A stretch of 5,223 nt of DNA, taken from positions 1 to 5,223 of the forward strand of contig CAYOMP010000181.1 in the NCBI GenBank assembly GCA_964405075.1. The letters run 5' to 3'. Below are positions 5,194 through 5,223 of the stretch, piece after piece. The notes below the pieces were generated by a model that made no database searches, was not told where the DNA came from, and was given only the letters and a program-made list of their open reading frames with translations. The DNA comes from CAYOMP01 sp964405075. GTDB lineage: Bacteria; Bacillota; Clostridia; Lachnospirales; Lachnospiraceae. Each line of letters begins with the position of its first letter. Within the stretch, counting starts at the first letter, position 1. Position numbers and translations under genes: made by a program.

Positions 5194-5223
5194 ATAATTT
5201 CTATATAGTACTTATTTATTCAT

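Noticed and set aside
1..5223. CRISPR array, tRNA or rRNA gene, insertion sequence or phage genes
   Set aside because: No regularly spaced repeats, cloverleaf, transposase or phage protein is visible; XerD here has housekeeping features and context and not those of an integrase of a mobile element.

Overview
This is an AT-rich window with a low-GC Firmicute character. RNase Y, a SpoIIM-like membrane protein and XerD are all present. The gene sequences and the NUDIX - SpoIIM-like - XerD order fit the Clostridia, most likely Lachnospiraceae. The placement rests on recalled family features, not on a search. Every gene lies on the + strand.

Layout. Positions 2-322 hold the 3' end of rny (RNase Y), closed by a strong intrinsic terminator at 333-375. 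A 356-base intergenic region follows. It has nothing clear in its first part, then a good vegetative promoter (551-579) and a leader with a GC-rich repeat and hairpin. Positions 679-1956 encode a PLP-dependent fold-type I aminotransferase of the AspT-like subfamily. After a hairpin that overlaps a likely promoter come proC (2045-2842) and, 14 bases later, an ADP-ribose pyrophosphatase-type NUDIX hydrolase (2857-3390). Positions 3465-3986 are a SpoIIM-like sporulation gene broken by an in-frame TAG at codon 33. A 230-base AT-rich gap carries inverted repeats and a near-consensus promoter (4098-4126). Then xerD (4217-5101) ends inside its own terminator. The last 120 bases contain no gene that I can see.

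How it fits together. The aminotransferase and proC both act in amino-acid metabolism (aspartate/glutamate transamination and proline synthesis). NUDIX, SpoIIM-like and XerD match the conserved Bacillus neighbourhood nudF - spoIIM - fur - xerD with some members missing. These are housekeeping genes. I do not see an undescribed defence, mobile or biosynthetic system here. The most notable observation is the amber-interrupted spoIIM homologue in an otherwise intact locus. Smaller points are a shifted lysine in the XerD active-site hairpin, an inverted repeat overlapping the xerD promoter, and a repeat in the aminotransferase leader.
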